Origin: Paracoccaceae bacterium
Lineage (GTDB): Bacteria > Pseudomonadota > Alphaproteobacteria > Rhodobacterales > Rhodobacteraceae
Reading direction: 5' to 3'
Length of the DNA: 64,000 nucleotides
Assembly (NCBI GenBank): GCA_002709405.1
Contig: PAQV01000050.1
Location: 1-64,000, forward strand
Of this stretch, positions 61,477 through 64,000 are shown piece after piece. Each line of letters begins with the position of its first letter. The stretch's first letter is position 1. The position numbers and the translations under genes are program-made. Below the pieces are notes generated by a model. The model searched no databases, had not been told where the DNA came from, and worked only from the letters and a program-made list of their open reading frames with translations.

Positions 61477-63290
61477 ATGCGCGCAATCCCCGACGGTCCG
61501 TCGTCGGCCTCATCGTCCCGAAGCGCTCCGTCCGACGCGGACATCCGCGCGGCGCTCGACCGGTTGCTGGCCAGTCCGCTGCTGCAGAAAAGCGAACGCC
61601 GGCGCGATTTCCTGCGCTACGTGGTCGAGGAAACGCTGGCCGGGCGGGCGGGGCGCATCAAGGGCTACACGATCGGGACCGAGGTCTTTGGCCGGGACGA
61701 GAGCTTTGATGCCAATACCGATCCCATCGTGCGGCTGGAGGCGATCAACCTGCGGCACGTGCTGGACAGCTATTACCTGGACGAGGGCCAGGCCGAGCCG
61801 GTCCGGATCTCGGTTCCCAAGGGGGGCTACGTGCCCCGGTTCGACTGGTACCACCTGCCCGACCCTCCGCCCATGGAGGCCCCGGCGCAGGACATGGATG
61901 AGGCCTCGGGCGCGCGGGCGGTGACGGATCTGTGGGCGGCTCCGGGCACGGTGGATCCCGGGCAGGACGGGTCTGGCGGGATCCAGCGCAGCCGGGTGTT
62001 GATACCGGCGATGATGGGTCTGATCGCCGTGCTGGCGGGCATCTGCGTGGCCGGGTGGCTGTACTGGCCGCGCGCGGAGCAGGCCATCGCGGCGACCACG
62101 CCCGCGCTGGTCGTGCTGCCCTTCGAACCGCTCAGCAAGGGCGACGATGACCGCTACCTGGCCGCCGGGCTGCACCAGGAGATGATCGCCACCCTGCAGC
62201 GCTTTCCCGGCTTCCGCCTTTATTCCACGCCGGTCGGTGCCGGGTTGTCGCAGCGGCCTCCAGTGGCCGTGGCCGACGATCTTGGCGTGGCCTACGTGCT
62301 GTCGGGATCCGTCCGGATCGAGGACGACGTCATCCAGATCGCGGCACAGCTGTTCGATGCCGGCTCGGGCCGGGTGATCTGGAGCCGGCCCTACGACCGG
62401 GCGCCCGAACCGGCCGCCCTGATCGAATTGCAACAAGACATGGCGCAGATCATCGCGACCGAGCTTGGCCAGCCCTATGGCGTGGTCAACAGCGGACCTT
62501 CTGCGCTGCGCGGCCGGCGCGGTACCCGCCAGCCTGGACGGGTATTTCTGCGTGCAGCGGGCCCAGGCCTTCCGGCGGTCCTTTGCCGGGGCCGAGTTCG
62601 CCCCCTCGCGGGCCTGCCTGCAAGAGGCCGTGACGCGCGATCCGCTGTATGCCGAAGCCTGGGCCATGCTGGGCTGGATCGACGTGATGGGCAGCAATTT
62701 CGGCTACACGGATGCGCCGTTTTCCGAGGTGTCCGACCGGGCCCTGCAATATGCCACCCGAGCCTACCGGCTGGAGCCGGACAATCCGCGGGCCCTGACC
62801 GTGATGTCGGTGGTCCATCACGACCGGGGTGACGTGGCCGAGGGAGAGCGCTTTGTGCGGGAATCTCTGGCCCGGAACCCCCATGATCCCTCGGTGCTGA
62901 TCCGGCCGGGCTGGCGCCTGACGATCCGGGGGGCCTTTGACGAAGGGCTGCCTTATGTCGACCAGGCCATTGCGCGTTCGGCCAACCCGCCGGGATGGTA
63001 TTACCTGCCCTACGCGCTGGACCGGTTCATGGCCGGTGACGGGCCGGGCATTGTCAAGGTGGGTTCGGCAGGGCTTTGACCCGGACTCGCCGCTCAGCCA
63101 GTCCTTTCTGGTCATGGCCACGGCCCTGGCCGGCGATGAACCCGCCCTGCAGGCCGCGTGGGAGGACGTGCAGCGGCGCTGGCCCGGGTTCGATCCGGTG
63201 GCGCACATGGCCAGCTTGCAGGCCAGCGACCCTATTCTGGAGGCCATCCGCGCGGTTCTGGACCAGGGGGACACCGCGTCGCTGGACTAG
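61477..63290 (+). pseudogene. Membrane-anchored TPR regulator, broken by two frameshifts
   Basis: The first frame (61477 to about 62495) encodes a cytosolic N-terminal domain (FLRYVVEETLAGRAGRIKGYTIGTEVFGRDESFDANTDPIVRLE), a membrane helix near residues 175-197, and a TolB_N/FlgO-like periplasmic domain (LVVLPFEPLSKGDDDRYLAAGLHQEMI...). Homology-like sequence continues in the second frame (62496 to about 63065: SLDGYFCVQRAQAFRRSFAG, YAEAWAMLGWIDV, TPR-like repeats), then in the third (FDPDSPLSQSFLVMATALAG to the TAG at 63290). The breaks lie near 62485-62515 and 63055-63080. A sequencing error cannot be excluded, but two indels in one gene favour decay. Such proteins are often mislabelled adenylate cyclases. 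Confidence 0.75.
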
Positions 63291-63384
63291 GCGGGGTCAG
63301 GGTTGATCGGGGGCGCGGCGGTTTGGGGGGAAGCGGAATTCGGCGAGATGTCAGTGGCCGGCCGAAATCGTGTTGAAGGATGCT

Positions 63385-63401
63385 ATGTTATTACATAACA
63401 G
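63385..63401. promoter_or_regulatory. Zur operator candidate
   Basis: ATGTTAT-TAC-ATAACAG contains the perfect inverted repeat TGTTAT/ATAACA (63386-63400) and fits the alphaproteobacterial Zur consensus (GTTATA-N-TATAAC type). It sits about 90 bp upstream of the COG0523 GTPase start. It is the strongest regulatory motif match in the window. Confidence 0.75.
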
Positions 63402-63491
63402 TATCGGCAAGCGCTGCCCCGCCACCGCTGCGAGGCCCTCCCGATCACATCCTGCCGCACCCCCTCGGTGCGCAAGCCAGAGCGAGCCATC

Positions 63492-64000
63492 ATGACCGCC
63501 GATCCCACCCTGTCCGCCCCGCGCCCCGCCGATCCCGGCCAGGACACGCGCCTGCCCGTGACCGTGCTGTCGGGCTTTCTGGGGGCGGGCAAGACGACCC
63601 TGCTGAACCGGGTCCTGAACAACCGCGATGGCCGGCGCGTGGCCGTGATCGTGAACGACATGTCCGAGGTGAACATCGACGCGGACCTGGTGCGGGCCGA
63701 CACCGAGCTGTCGCGCACGGACGAGACCCTGGTCGAGATGTCGAACGGCTGCATCTGCTGCACGCTGCGCGACGACCTTCTGGCCGAGGTGCGCCGGCTG
63801 GCCGACGAGGGCCGGTTCGACTACCTGCTGATCGAATCGACGGGCATTTCGGAACCCCTGCCGGTGGCCGCGACCTTCGATTTCCGCGACGAAGAGGGGC
63901 AAAGCCTGTCGGACGTGGCCCGATTGGACACCATGGTGACGGTGGTCGACGCGGTGAACCTGCTGCGCGACTATTCCAGCCACGATTTCCTGTCCGACCG
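63492..64000 (+). CDS. COG0523/CobW-family GTPase, probable zinc metallochaperone (partial, runs off the right edge)
   Basis: The first 169 residues of a G3E GTPase are visible. The P-loop is [16 protein letters not shown], the switch region [15 protein letters not shown], the metal-binding [12 protein letters not shown] (CxCC) and the Walker B-like [14 protein letters not shown]. Members chaperone metals in the cytosol: zinc, cobalt or nickel. A Zur-type operator upstream argues for the zinc-starvation subgroup (ZigA/ZinC-like) rather than cobalamin CobW. The ATG at 63492 is the first in frame; the 15 residues before the conserved start are Pro-rich. Confidence 0.9.
   Translation, partial: MTADPTLSAPRPADPGQDTRLPVTVLSGFLGAGKTTLLNRVLNNRDGRRVAVIVNDMSEVNIDADLVRADTELSRTDETLVEMSNGCICCTLRDDLLAEVRRLADEGRFDYLLIESTGISEPLPVAATFDFRDEEGQSLSDVARLDTMVTVVDAVNLLRDYSSHDFLSD

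Overview
The window is GC-rich (roughly two thirds G+C by eye), densely coded, and full of overlapping ATGA gene junctions. Gene content (several ABC importers for peptides and polyamine-type solutes, DUF1028 and DUF6963 proteins, BKACE, amphi-Trp and HprK-related proteins) suggests an alphaproteobacterium, most likely of the Rhodobacterales. That placement is an inference from family recognition, not from a marker gene. I saw no rRNA, tRNA, CRISPR array or phage module.

Layout. (1) 1-6920: an insertion-sequence zone. An N-terminally deleted IS6-family copy and a nearly complete IS6-family copy lie in the same orientation. They flank a peptide-importer operon with no binding-protein gene (703-4544), a 353-bp internally deleted IS5-family element (4550-4902) and a LysR regulator. 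(2) 7199-14575, minus: a complete Dpp/Opp-type importer (DppD, DppF, Tat-type binding protein, DppB, DppC) followed by an amidase. A divergent GntR regulator and a gamma-glutamyltransferase follow on the plus strand to 17225. (3) 17415-26020, plus: RpiR regulator, a second complete peptide importer, a DUF6963 protein and a D-aminoacylase. This reads as uptake and deacylation of N-acyl-D-amino acids or D-amino-acid peptides. (4) 26070-35168, minus, with a divergent LysR: a Pot-type importer operon ending in a class III aminotransferase, BKACE, GNAT acetyltransferase, acetylpolyamine amidohydrolase-like enzyme and FAD oxidase. (5) 36314-46557: a second Pot-type importer with amidohydrolase, DUF1028 protein and PuuB-like oxidase, then LysR, N-carbamoyl-D-amino acid hydrolase and a second DUF1028 protein. 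The theme of the first 46 kb is scavenging of D-amino-acid, gamma-glutamyl, carbamoyl and polyamine nitrogen compounds.

(6) 46617-57906 is the most unusual part. It is a GAK-type system (HprK-related kinase B, ATP-grasp enzyme, CofD-like protein, amphi-Trp protein) together with a metallophosphatase, a histidine phosphatase, a PhoU-like/phosphotransferase fusion, a CHAD protein with a degenerate CYTH-like N terminus, and a histidine-phosphatase/NUDIX fusion. A near-consensus Pho box lies upstream of the CHAD gene, although inverted relative to it. The function of this system is unknown; the parts point to phosphate or polyphosphate metabolism. (7) 57938-60946: an Omp85-type beta-barrel and a sulfatase. 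(8) 61008-64000: a small hypothetical gene, a membrane-anchored TPR regulator broken by two frameshifts, and the start of a COG0523 (CobW-like) GTPase behind an excellent Zur operator.

Four binding-protein genes, in four separate operons, are each followed directly by a strong GC-rich intercistronic hairpin, which suggests a shared way of setting binding-protein levels above transporter levels.
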